From Bugula neritina (Eukaryota > Bryozoa > Gymnolaemata > Cheilostomatida > Bugulidae), in the NCBI GenBank assembly GCA_964035545.1, contig OZ037770.1, positions 4,259,662 through 4,323,661 of the forward strand: a stretch of DNA of 64,000 nucleotides, written 5' to 3'. The notes beneath the pieces are model-generated. The model was not told the origin of the DNA, did no database searches, and saw only the letters and a list, made by a program, of their open reading frames with translations. Position numbers and translations under genes: made by a program. This document shows positions 54,798 through 61,601 of the stretch, piece after piece. Each line of letters begins with the position of its first letter. Position 1 is the first letter of the stretch.

Positions 54798-56159
54798 TAT
54801 TGTTGTAAGTGTAAAACTAAAACGAAAACTCTTAATTACAAAAAGAGAGTAAGTAAAAATAATAGACTAATGGGTTACGGTAATTGCGGTCAATGCGGAT
54901 GTAAAAAGACTACATTCGTTGGGTCGGGTTTAGCTAATAATTTAATAAATAATTTACCCTTTGAATTGCATTATCCCGGTCATAATTTTTTAGGACCTGG
55001 TACTAAATTAAATAAGCGTCTTAATGACGACATGACTCCTAAAGAATGGAGTAAACCGGTAGATCGAGACGACGCTATAGCCATGAGACACGACGTGTGT
55101 TACGCGCTTAATAAAGATACTAAGACTAGAAACGAAATATGCGATAAAAATATGTTAGACGAACTGAAAGCTATACCTAATCCTACGCCCGCCGAACAGC
55201 GACACAGTCGTTTTGCTTCGGCAATAATAGGAGCGAAAAAGCGCTTAGGATGGGGATGGACGAACGAGTTAGCCGAAGAATTACATAAACCCGTACAAAA
55301 AAAATTTCGTAAAAGACGAGTTTGGGTATCGGGTATTGATAATATTTGGGCGGCTGACTTGGTTGATATGACTGAATTTGCTAAATTTAATAACGGTTAT
55401 AAATATTTATTAACGGTAATAGACGTGTTTTCAAAATACGGTTGGATAATACCTTTAAAAAATAAAACCGGTAAAGCGACGGCTTTAGCTTTAAAAATAA
55501 TTTTAACTCGTCGTAAACCTCAACATTTATGGGTTGACAAGGGAAAAGAGTTTTATAATAAAGACGTAAAGTCCTTAATAGACTTATATTCTACGGAAAA
55601 TGAAGAAAAGTCTAGCGTAGTAGAGAGGTGGAATAGAACAATGAAAGAGCGAATGTTTAAATATTTTTCGGCAAATAATACTTATAAATATATAGACGTA
55701 TTAAAAGATTTAGTAAAACAATATAACGAGACTAAACATTCGTCTATTGGAATGACACCAATTGAAGCTAGTGATCCTTCTAATGAAAATAAAGTACGCG
55801 TGAAATTATATCCAAACTTACCCACGCTTTCTAAACCTAAATTCGCTATAGGCGATAGAGTGCGTATACCTCGTAAGAAACGAACGTTTGAAAAAGGTTA
55901 TACAGTTAGATGGACGGAGGAGGTGTTTACTATAAGTAAAATATTATATACTAATCCAACTACTTATAAATTAACCGACTCGGGAGGAGAAGAAATTCAA
56001 GGATCTTTTTACGAACGGGAATTACAAAAGACGAAGCAAGAAATGTATAGAATAGAGCGCGTAATTAAAAAGAAAGGTAAAAAGGCTTTAGTAAAATGGT
56101 TGGGTTATTCCGATTCTCAAAACTCTTGGGTAAATTTAAACGTTTTAGAACGATTATAG
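54795..56159 (+). CDS. fusion protein: zinc ribbon, parvovirus-type phospholipase A2, DDE integrase, chromodomain
   Basis: This is one 454-residue frame. Residues 1-42 are Cys pairs (YCCKCKT, CGQCGCKK) like the DUF5679-type ribbon of Maverick proteins. Residues 60-125 are a PLA2 fold with calcium loop NFLGPGTKL (64-72) and catalytic HD at 99-100 in RHDVCY; in parvoviruses this domain opens endosomal membranes. Residues 155-300 are a retrovirus-like integrase with D188 (WAADLVDM), D248 (LWVDKGKEF) and the Glu of VERWNRT (277) as the probable DDE triad. Residues about 416-454 are a C-terminal chromodomain (YRIERVIKKK, KALVKWLGY, SWVNL). Most Mavericks are described with PLA2 and integrase as separate proteins. 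The single frame here has no internal stop or AT-rich junction. A protease or internal start might separate the two halves. Confidence 0.88.
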   Translation: MYCCKCKTKTKTLNYKKRVSKNNRLMGYGNCGQCGCKKTTFVGSGLANNLINNLPFELHYPGHNFLGPGTKLNKRLNDDMTPKEWSKPVDRDDAIAMRHDVCYALNKDTKTRNEICDKNMLDELKAIPNPTPAEQRHSRFASAIIGAKKRLGWGWTNELAEELHKPVQKKFRKRRVWVSGIDNIWAADLVDMTEFAKFNNGYKYLLTVIDVFSKYGWIIPLKNKTGKATALALKIILTRRKPQHLWVDKGKEFYNKDVKSLIDLYSTENEEKSSVVERWNRTMKERMFKYFSANNTYKYIDVLKDLVKQYNETKHSSIGMTPIEASDPSNENKVRVKLYPNLPTLSKPKFAIGDRVRIPRKKRTFEKGYTVRWTEEVFTISKILYTNPTTYKLTDSGGEEIQGSFYERELQKTKQEMYRIERVIKKKGKKALVKWLGYSDSQNSWVNLNVLERL

Positions 56160-56325
56160 TGGACACAAATGTAGACACAAATGTGGATACTAGACACAAA
56201 TGTGGACACAAATGTAGATACTAGACACAAAAGTGGACACAAATGTGGACACTAGACACAAAAGTGGACACAAAAGTGGACACAAATGTAGACACTAGAC
56301 ACAAAAGTGGACACAAATTTATGTT
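56160..56325. repeat. intergenic 12-bp tandem repeat array
   Basis: About a dozen imperfect copies of GGACACAAATGT, often separated by AGACACTA, fill the space between the integrase fusion and the next gene. Its composition differs sharply from neighbouring DNA. It may bind a protein, act as a spacer, or be recent slippage. Confidence 0.9.
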
Positions 56326-56332
56326 TATATAA

Positions 56333-57145
56333 ATGAGTTACTTAAAGATTCACGACCCTATAAAAAGAGATAAAACCGTACAAGATTTTATTTCTCAAAA
56401 GAATAAATTAAAAGAAAATTTTAAACGAGAACGCGAGCAAGAATTAAATGCCGCAATGGCTCAAGAAAAATATTTTGAACTCGTAATTGCTTCTCAAGCT
56501 CAAACGACTGACGCGTTAAAACAATTGCTTACATTACCCAATTATAATGTTCAACCGGCTATAACGGATGGAGTTATAAATTTAGACGAATTTACACAAA
56601 ACGCTTTAGCTGGCTTAGAACTCGGCGCTTATAACGTAAAGTGGGATGGTAATAGACACGTTATTGGTACAAAACCTATAAGCTTTAACGATGGTAAAAT
56701 AATTTTTGATAACGAAGAATATCCGGCGACTAGAGGACTTTTAAGTCTTTTAACGCGTAAAACGCCTATAGGATACGATGATAATGATTTAGCGAATTAC
56801 GCTAATATACTCGATAATAGCGGCGCTATATATCAAAGTAAACACGGTCCTATAGATAAAAATAGTGACAAGTGGAGACGTATTGTTAGACCTATTTGGG
56901 AACAATTATATCCTCAGAGAGCGAAACTCGCCGATAGTAAAAAAGCTAAAAGACAAGTCGGTGATGGAGTAGTATATTTATCGTCTGATCCTAACGCTTT
57001 AGTAGAACGACTCGAACTTTTAATTTCTAGCGCTAAAGCCGGAAATACGGGAGTACGAAATGAAATTGTGTTTATATTAGACGAATTACTTAGAATGAAA
57101 ATTATTACTCGTAACGAATATAAAAACATTCTTTTATATTTATAA
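56333..57145 (+). CDS. DUF8207-like Maverick protein
   Basis: This 270-residue protein has a charged, probably coiled N-terminus (KENFKREREQELNAAMAQEK). Its central domain is NVKWDGNRHVIGTKPISF followed by ATRGLLSLLTRK and KWRRIVRPIWEQLYP, which I recognise from uncharacterised Maverick proteins grouped as DUF8207. The C-terminal 70 residues form a helical region (LVERLELLISSAKAGN, ILDELLRMKII). The role is unknown; its place among virion genes suggests a structural or assembly part. The start ATG is in the TATATAAATG context. Confidence 0.7.
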   Translation: MSYLKIHDPIKRDKTVQDFISQKNKLKENFKREREQELNAAMAQEKYFELVIASQAQTTDALKQLLTLPNYNVQPAITDGVINLDEFTQNALAGLELGAYNVKWDGNRHVIGTKPISFNDGKIIFDNEEYPATRGLLSLLTRKTPIGYDDNDLANYANILDNSGAIYQSKHGPIDKNSDKWRRIVRPIWEQLYPQRAKLADSKKAKRQVGDGVVYLSSDPNALVERLELLISSAKAGNTGVRNEIVFILDELLRMKIITRNEYKNILLYL

Positions 57146-57148
57146 TAA

Positions 57149-57466
57149 ATGTACGTTTATGATAAAAGACAACGATTACAAAGACACTACGCCGGTGGTG
57201 GAATATTCGATACCATTAGGAATGTAGTAACTAAAATAGCTAGTAATTCCAGCGTAAGAGAATTAGGTAAAAAGGCTATAGCTAAAGTGGGTACCGCGGC
57301 TGGTGAAAAAATTGTTAACGCGATTAAAAAAAGAAGGCAAAAAAAGTTAAAAAAAAGAAGCTTGAATGCTAAAAGTCAAGCTATATTACAAAAACTTAAT
57401 TTAGCTAAAGATGATAGTAATATAAGCAATATTTTAGAAGGAAGCGGACAAGCTATAGCTTATTAA
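57149..57466 (+). CDS. small basic virion or core protein candidate
   Basis: This 105-residue, strongly basic protein (KKRRQKKLKKR at about 60-70) begins three bases after the previous stop. It contains YAGG-G at 14-18 and LEGSG at 96-100, the latter fitting the adenovirus-protease consensus (M/I/L)xGx-G. Size and charge suggest a DNA-condensing core peptide or a capsid-associated peptide released by proteolysis. No homologue is recognised. The start context is TATAATAAATG. Confidence 0.6.
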   Translation: MYVYDKRQRLQRHYAGGGIFDTIRNVVTKIASNSSVRELGKKAIAKVGTAAGEKIVNAIKKRRQKKLKKRSLNAKSQAILQKLNLAKDDSNISNILEGSGQAIAY

Positions 57467-57487
57467 GAAATTATTTTACTATAATAA

Positions 57488-58762
57488 ATGGATTCTCTAA
57501 ACATTACACAAAAAATTGTACTCGATACGAGTGTAGAGCGCGATCAAGTACACGAATACGAACCCGTAACGGGAACGAATTTAAATAATCCCGGCGAAAT
57601 TAGAATAGTTATTAATCAGCAAGATTTGTACGTTCAGCCGAGTAAAAGTTATTTAATTATTGAAGGTCGTTTAACTAAAGCCGACGGAACCGCATACGCC
57701 GACGCCGACTTAGTAACGTTAACGAATAACGGTATGGCTTATTTGTTTAAAAGTATTAGATATCAACTCGACGGACACGACTTGGAATATATAAATAATC
57801 CCGGACACGCTTCGACCATGATGGGTTTACTAACTTACCCCGACGACTACGGCAAGTCGAGAGGTCTTAACCAGTTGTGGTCAAAAGATACTACCGCAGC
57901 CGCTGCCGCCGCTAATTTAGGTTTTAACGCGCGTCAAATTTATATTATACAAAAGCCTGACCCTAAAGGTACTTTTAGTATTAAAGTGGATCTTAGACAT
58001 TTGTTTGGGTTCGCCGATGACTATGAAAAAGTTTTATATGGTATAAAACATCAATTAACGCTAGTACGCGATACTAATGATAATGCCATATTTAGAGCTA
58101 ATGGCGTTGACGCCGGTAAAATAACGTTAGATAAAGTATCGTGGTGGATGCCTCACATAACACCCGACTTCGAAATGAAACATAAGCTTTATAAAATTAT
58201 AGAGAGTAAAACGCAGCTTCCCATAATTTATAGGTCTAGGTGGTGTGATAGTATCGCGGTGCCGCAAACTACTAATTTTACGTGGCGTTTGGGTTCTAGA
58301 GGAGATACCGAAAAACCTAAATATATTATTATAGGTTTTCAAACGGGTAAGAATGAAAGTCAAACGACTAATCCGGCCGTATTCGATCACGTTAACGTTA
58401 AAAGTATATACGCGATGTTAAATAGCGAGCGGTATCCCGAAGTTGATTACGATATAGATTTTGCTAAAATGAAGTTTAGTAGAGTGTACGGAGACGCTTC
58501 TAAATTTTGTGGAGAATATTACGGTATAAACGAGCTAATCGCTTATTCAAACGTATTACCTTCGGAATATAAAGATCTTTACGCTTTGTTCGTAATAGAC
58601 GTTAGTAAGCAAAGCGAGGCTCTTAAAAGTAGCGTAGCCGATATTCAATTAAGAGTTCAGTTTAGTCAAAATGTACCGGCTAATACTCAAGCGTACGCAT
58701 TAATTCTATCGGATAAAACTATGTCTCTTAGTTCTGATGGAAATAATTTAAAAGTTATATAA
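57488..58762 (+). CDS. major capsid protein (double jelly-roll type)
   Basis: This 424-residue protein is beta-rich throughout, without signal peptide or transmembrane helix. Segments I recognise from Maverick/adintovirus capsid proteins include FKSIRYQLDGHDLEYINNPG, LRHLFGFADDY, YRSRWCDS followed by TTNFTWRLG, and YIIIGFQTGKNESQTTNPAV then FDHVNVKSIYAMLN. It would trimerise into pseudo-hexameric capsomers. Length is short compared with adenovirus hexon but usual for Maverick capsids. Its TAA stop abuts the ATG of the minor capsid gene, matching the usual capsid-pair arrangement. Confidence 0.87.
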   Translation: MDSLNITQKIVLDTSVERDQVHEYEPVTGTNLNNPGEIRIVINQQDLYVQPSKSYLIIEGRLTKADGTAYADADLVTLTNNGMAYLFKSIRYQLDGHDLEYINNPGHASTMMGLLTYPDDYGKSRGLNQLWSKDTTAAAAAANLGFNARQIYIIQKPDPKGTFSIKVDLRHLFGFADDYEKVLYGIKHQLTLVRDTNDNAIFRANGVDAGKITLDKVSWWMPHITPDFEMKHKLYKIIESKTQLPIIYRSRWCDSIAVPQTTNFTWRLGSRGDTEKPKYIIIGFQTGKNESQTTNPAVFDHVNVKSIYAMLNSERYPEVDYDIDFAKMKFSRVYGDASKFCGEYYGINELIAYSNVLPSEYKDLYALFVIDVSKQSEALKSSVADIQLRVQFSQNVPANTQAYALILSDKTMSLSSDGNNLKVI

Positions 58763-59521
58763 ATGGATAATAGAATTTTAAGAGAAATTGCTGATAATAC
58801 GGCCTCTAAACAAACAATGACTATAGGAGTTACCGATACTAAAACGAGAATAATTACTCAACTTAATCCGCCTATAGAATTAAATAAAAATAAAAAATAT
58901 GAAATGTGTCTTATTAGTTTGGATACGTTTTATTCTTTTCCAAACATTAGTACTGATAGAAATTCCTATAGATGGTCTAAAGACGGTGGTACTACGTGGT
59001 ATTCAGTTTCGCTACCAATTGGAGTGTATGAATTAGATCAACTAGAAGAAGCTATTCAAGACGAAATAGTAAAAGAGGGGGGTAATAGAAACGGTATTAC
59101 TTTGCAAGCTAATAAAGTAACTTTTAGAATTATACTTAAATTAAAACCAAATTATCAAATAGATTTTAACGTTGAAAATTCTCTAAGAGACGTTTTAGGT
59201 TTTGACGCGGCGATATATAATCAACCTTATATCGAAGCTATAAACATAGTAAATATTTTAAATATAAACGCTATACACGTACAAGTTGATTGTATTAATG
59301 GAAGTTATATCGATGGTACTTATAAACCCGTTATTTATTCATTTTTTCCGAGCGTTAGTCCGGGATATAAAATAATAGAAAAACCTCATAATTTAATATA
59401 CTTACCCGTTCACGTTAAATATATTAAGACGTTAACCGTTACGGTAACCGATCAAAAAGGTAATTTATTAGATCTTAGCGGTGAACAACTTTCAATAAGA
59501 TTTCATTTAAGAGAAGTTTAA
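58763..59521 (+). CDS. minor capsid protein (penton-like, single jelly roll)
   Basis: This 252-residue protein starts immediately after the major capsid stop (TTATATAAATG). The typical penton C-terminal text is SFFPSVSPGYKIIEKPHNLI followed by YLPVHVKYI, then TVTDQKGNLLDLSGEQLSIR. Mid-protein GVYELDQLEEAIQDEI precedes a beta-sandwich. It would form the pentameric vertices and probably seat the fibre. Length fits Maverick pentons. Confidence 0.82.
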   Translation: MDNRILREIADNTASKQTMTIGVTDTKTRIITQLNPPIELNKNKKYEMCLISLDTFYSFPNISTDRNSYRWSKDGGTTWYSVSLPIGVYELDQLEEAIQDEIVKEGGNRNGITLQANKVTFRIILKLKPNYQIDFNVENSLRDVLGFDAAIYNQPYIEAINIVNILNINAIHVQVDCINGSYIDGTYKPVIYSFFPSVSPGYKIIEKPHNLIYLPVHVKYIKTLTVTVTDQKGNLLDLSGEQLSIRFHLREV

Positions 59522-59533
59522 CGTATTATATAA

Positions 59534-60103
59534 ATGGGTTATTGCGAAATTATAGGAAATGTGCCACAGGCGCAAAAACAAAAAATAATGAACGCTTATA
59601 GAAGCGGTAAGGGTTGCGTTATTAAATTGCCTCTCGAAAGCGGAAATGATAAACTAGTCGTTACGAAAACGCAAAATGATAATATTTTAAAAGCGTTAAA
59701 CGCGAATAAAAAAAATATAACGCTCGAAATGTCTCCGTCATTAGTAAAAACTAACGCGTCAATGAGCGGAGGATTTTTAGGAGCTCTATTAGGTATAGCT
59801 ACGAGAGTAATACCTACGCTATTAAAAACTATTATACCGGGTGTACTTTCAGGAGCTGCTAGCGCCGGAGTTGAAAAAGCTATTAAAGGTAAAGGTCTTT
59901 ATTTGAAAAGAGGCGGATGCGTATGTTCCGTAGAACCTAATTCAAACGGTTCTATTACTTTAAAACCAGTCGCGTCGTCTAATTTAATGAAGGGTAATGG
60001 TTTATATTTAAAACAAGGTTCCGGTTATATAAAAGGCGAAGGTTTAATTTTAGGTCCAAATAGTCCGTTTAAAAACATTCCTCTTTTAGGCATGCTATTA
60101 TAG
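59534..60103 (+). CDS. pVI-like membrane-active capsid protein with adenain-type sites
   Basis: This is a 189-residue protein. MSGG at 77-80 is a canonical adenovirus-protease type I site. It is followed at once by an amphipathic, hydrophobic stretch (FLGALLGIATRVIPTLLKTI, 81-100), the arrangement of the lytic helix of adenovirus protein VI. Three type II sites follow: IKGKG (117-121), MKGNG (152-156) and IKGEG (166-170), each before a GLYL or GLIL segment, so the C-terminal third is an imperfect tandem repeat. Cleavage would free a membrane-disrupting peptide during virion maturation. The analogy rests on motif order, not overall homology. Confidence 0.68.
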   Translation: MGYCEIIGNVPQAQKQKIMNAYRSGKGCVIKLPLESGNDKLVVTKTQNDNILKALNANKKNITLEMSPSLVKTNASMSGGFLGALLGIATRVIPTLLKTIIPGVLSGAASAGVEKAIKGKGLYLKRGGCVCSVEPNSNGSITLKPVASSNLMKGNGLYLKQGSGYIKGEGLILGPNSPFKNIPLLGMLL

Positions 60104-60122
60104 TTTAAGAAAACATATATAA

Positions 60123-60515
60123 ATGTCAACAGTAATTACTTATAAAAGCCTCGATGGCACCCCAATTAACGAAACGATATATAAAAACAATGATTGTGAA
60201 AAACGAGTATACGAAGGCGGTAATATTAAAGAAAGAATTATATATAAAAAATTTAATATATTAAACGAAATGACTAATCCGTCTAACGAATGCGGATTAC
60301 TCGAAGAAATTACTTATAATAATAAAAAAGAAATTATTTATAAAGAAAATGACGGAAAATTAAAAATAAAAACTATTTACAAAAGTAAAGAAATAATTCA
60401 AGAACTTAACGTAGGTTTAATGAATTATGCAGCGGCTAGAATACCATTATTCTTTACTAAACTAAAATACGCCGAAGACGAAATAGAAAAAAGACGAAAT
60501 GACGCTTTACATTAA
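60123..60515 (+). CDS. uncharacterised 130-residue protein
   Basis: This hydrophilic protein has several short beta-type Tyr-Lys repeats (ETIYKNNDC, RIIYKKF, EITYNNKKEIIYKEND, KTIYKSKEI), resembling antitoxin-like or MORN-like strand repeats, and a helical C-terminus (KYAEDEIEKRRND). No family is recognised. The start is ACATATATAAATG, preceded by AAGAAA as for the next promoter. Confidence 0.6.
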   Translation: MSTVITYKSLDGTPINETIYKNNDCEKRVYEGGNIKERIIYKKFNILNEMTNPSNECGLLEEITYNNKKEIIYKENDGKLKIKTIYKSKEIIQELNVGLMNYAAARIPLFFTKLKYAEDEIEKRRNDALH

Positions 60516-60539
60516 AATAAAATATATTATAGTTAAAGA

Positions 60540-60630
60540 AAACATATATAAATGTGTGTATAATACGGCACACGTAATTCGCTCTTAGGACCGATTATTA
60601 CGCGCTATTAGCAGCCTATACGGATATTTT
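60540..60630 (+). ncRNA. duplicated non-coding element, copy 1, behind a late-type start signal
   Basis: GAAAACATATATAAATG repeats the start region of the preceding gene, but the frame ends after three codons (ATG TGT GTA TAA). The following bases 60565-60616 (TACGGCACACGTAATTCGCT onward) recur at 61411-61469. Conservation without a frame suggests a short RNA or a DNA element, or a dead gene start. Confidence 0.45.
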
Positions 60631-60648
60631 TGTATTGAACTCCCTTTT

Positions 60649-60677
60649 TTAATTAATTGTAAAATGCAATTAATTAA
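60649..60677. terminator. hairpin between convergent viral genes
   Basis: TTAATTAATTG, a 7-nt loop and its perfect complement form an 11-bp stem. A T-run (CCCTTTTTT) lies before it, and the stem covers the stop codon of the minus-strand gene. A transcription end signal for both directions is plausible, though AT-rich palindromes are common here. Confidence 0.4.
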
Positions 60678-61153
60678 CAAACGTTGTTACGAGCGACTAT
60701 TATGTCGCTTTTTTTATTCGATATTACGCTATTAATATCTTTATATTTTTCGGTTATAGCGTCGTACTCTTGTTCGTCTATATGAGCGTCGCTTAAAAAA
60801 TTTGATAACATAGAATTAATTTCTAATTTAGAATTTTTTATAAACGTAAAAACGTCTAAATACATTAATGTAGATTTAATTAATTTAGCGTCTTGAGAAG
60901 AAATAGAAGTAGTAATTACACTCATTATACTTACTATTATAGATAATGGTAACAACGTTTGTTTAGTAACGTTAGCGTTTAATAACGCCGTAATAATGAC
61001 ACCGCATATTAAATTCGTTATACCGCATAATCCCGAAATTATTTTTAACAATTTTGATAACCAATTAAAACGATTAAGTTTTTGCTCGTATTCGTTTTCT
61101 AATTTAATAATTTCATCGTTTAAGAGTTCTAATTTTTCTCGTCGAAAGTCCAT
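60674..61153 (-). CDS. small membrane protein with two transmembrane helices
   Basis: This 159-residue protein has an N-terminal amphipathic or coiled segment (LLNDEIIKLENEYEQKLNRF). Two hydrophobic helices follow at about 37-58 (IISGLCGITNLICGVIITAL) and 67-88 (LLPLSIIVSIMSVITTSI), then a helical cytosolic tail. This topology resembles SLATT-type proteins (two helices, then a coiled coil), but I would not assign it. It is the only minus-strand gene in this part and starts in the TATATAAATG context, so it is expressed with the late set. Confidence 0.62.
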   Translation of the reverse strand: MDFRREKLELLNDEIIKLENEYEQKLNRFNWLSKLLKIISGLCGITNLICGVIITALLNANVTKQTLLPLSIIVSIMSVITTSISSQDAKLIKSTLMYLDVFTFIKNSKLEINSMLSNFLSDAHIDEQEYDAITEKYKDINSVISNKKSDIIVARNNVC

Positions 61154-61195
61154 TTATATAAAAAAATGATTTTTATTATTATATTATTTTATAAT

Positions 61196-61399
61196 ATGGA
61201 TCTTACCGTTGAATTACTCGATAAACTAATCGCGCAATCTAAACAAAAAAAATATTCACCATTACTCGAATATTTATATATGCCGGTAATTAGTAATACG
61301 TCTCTTAAAAATTTAAATCATAGAACAAAAAAACAAATTCCTAATATTAATAGATATTTTTATTTAAAAAGCATTTTAGTTAGAGACAAAGAACTATAA
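61196..61399 (+). CDS. small uncharacterised protein, 67 residues
   Basis: I prefer ATG 61196 to the upstream ATG 61166, because the ten extra residues (MIFIIILFYN) are translated AT-rich leader and TATAATATG precedes 61196. The product is basic and helical with a Tyr-rich C-terminal half (NINRYFYLKSILV). The function is unknown. Confidence 0.5.
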   Translation: MDLTVELLDKLIAQSKQKKYSPLLEYLYMPVISNTSLKNLNHRTKKQIPNINRYFYLKSILVRDKEL

Positions 61400-61478
61400 T
61401 AAATGGCGCGATACGGCACACGCAATCCGCTCTCATGACCGGTTTATTGCGCGCTATTTTAGCAGCCCGCGTTCGTTT
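61394..61478 (+). ncRNA. duplicated non-coding element, copy 2
   Basis: TATAATAAATG is followed by only eleven codons (MARYGTRNPLS, then TGA). The bases match copy 1: TACGGCACACG.AAT.CGCTCT, then GACCG, then GCGCTATT and AGCAGCC. GCGCGATA near the start is nearly complementary to TATTGCGCGC, so a short stem is possible. A micropeptide is the alternative, but copy 1 does not keep its frame. Confidence 0.45.
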
Positions 61479-61601
61479 CTCAGCGTAATATTTCATTTCA
61501 TTTTTTTAATATTTTTACTTATATATAAATAAGTAATAATATATAAAAAATTGATTACCATTAAGGAAAACAATTAGAAATGGAATATTACGCTGAGAAA
61601 C
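61475..61601. promoter_or_regulatory. inverted repeat over the DNA polymerase start, with an AAAATTGA motif
   Basis: Bases 61475-61496 and 61580-61601 are inverted repeats matching at 21 of 22 positions. The right arm is the first seven codons of the polymerase gene. The 83-bp loop is AT-rich and contains AAAATTGA at 61547-61554, the string known as the mimivirus/virophage early promoter, 25 bp before the ATG. The usual TAAATG context is absent here (TTAGAAATG). Confidence 0.5.

Noticed and set aside
57488-58762. Minus-strand 87-residue frame 58127-58390 and frame 56914-57129
   Set aside because: Both lie antisense within convincingly coding capsid and DUF8207-like genes.
61166-61195. Upstream start codon for the 67-residue protein
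   Set aside because: The ten extra residues are hydrophobic translation of AT-rich leader, and the better TATAAT-ATG context is at 61196.
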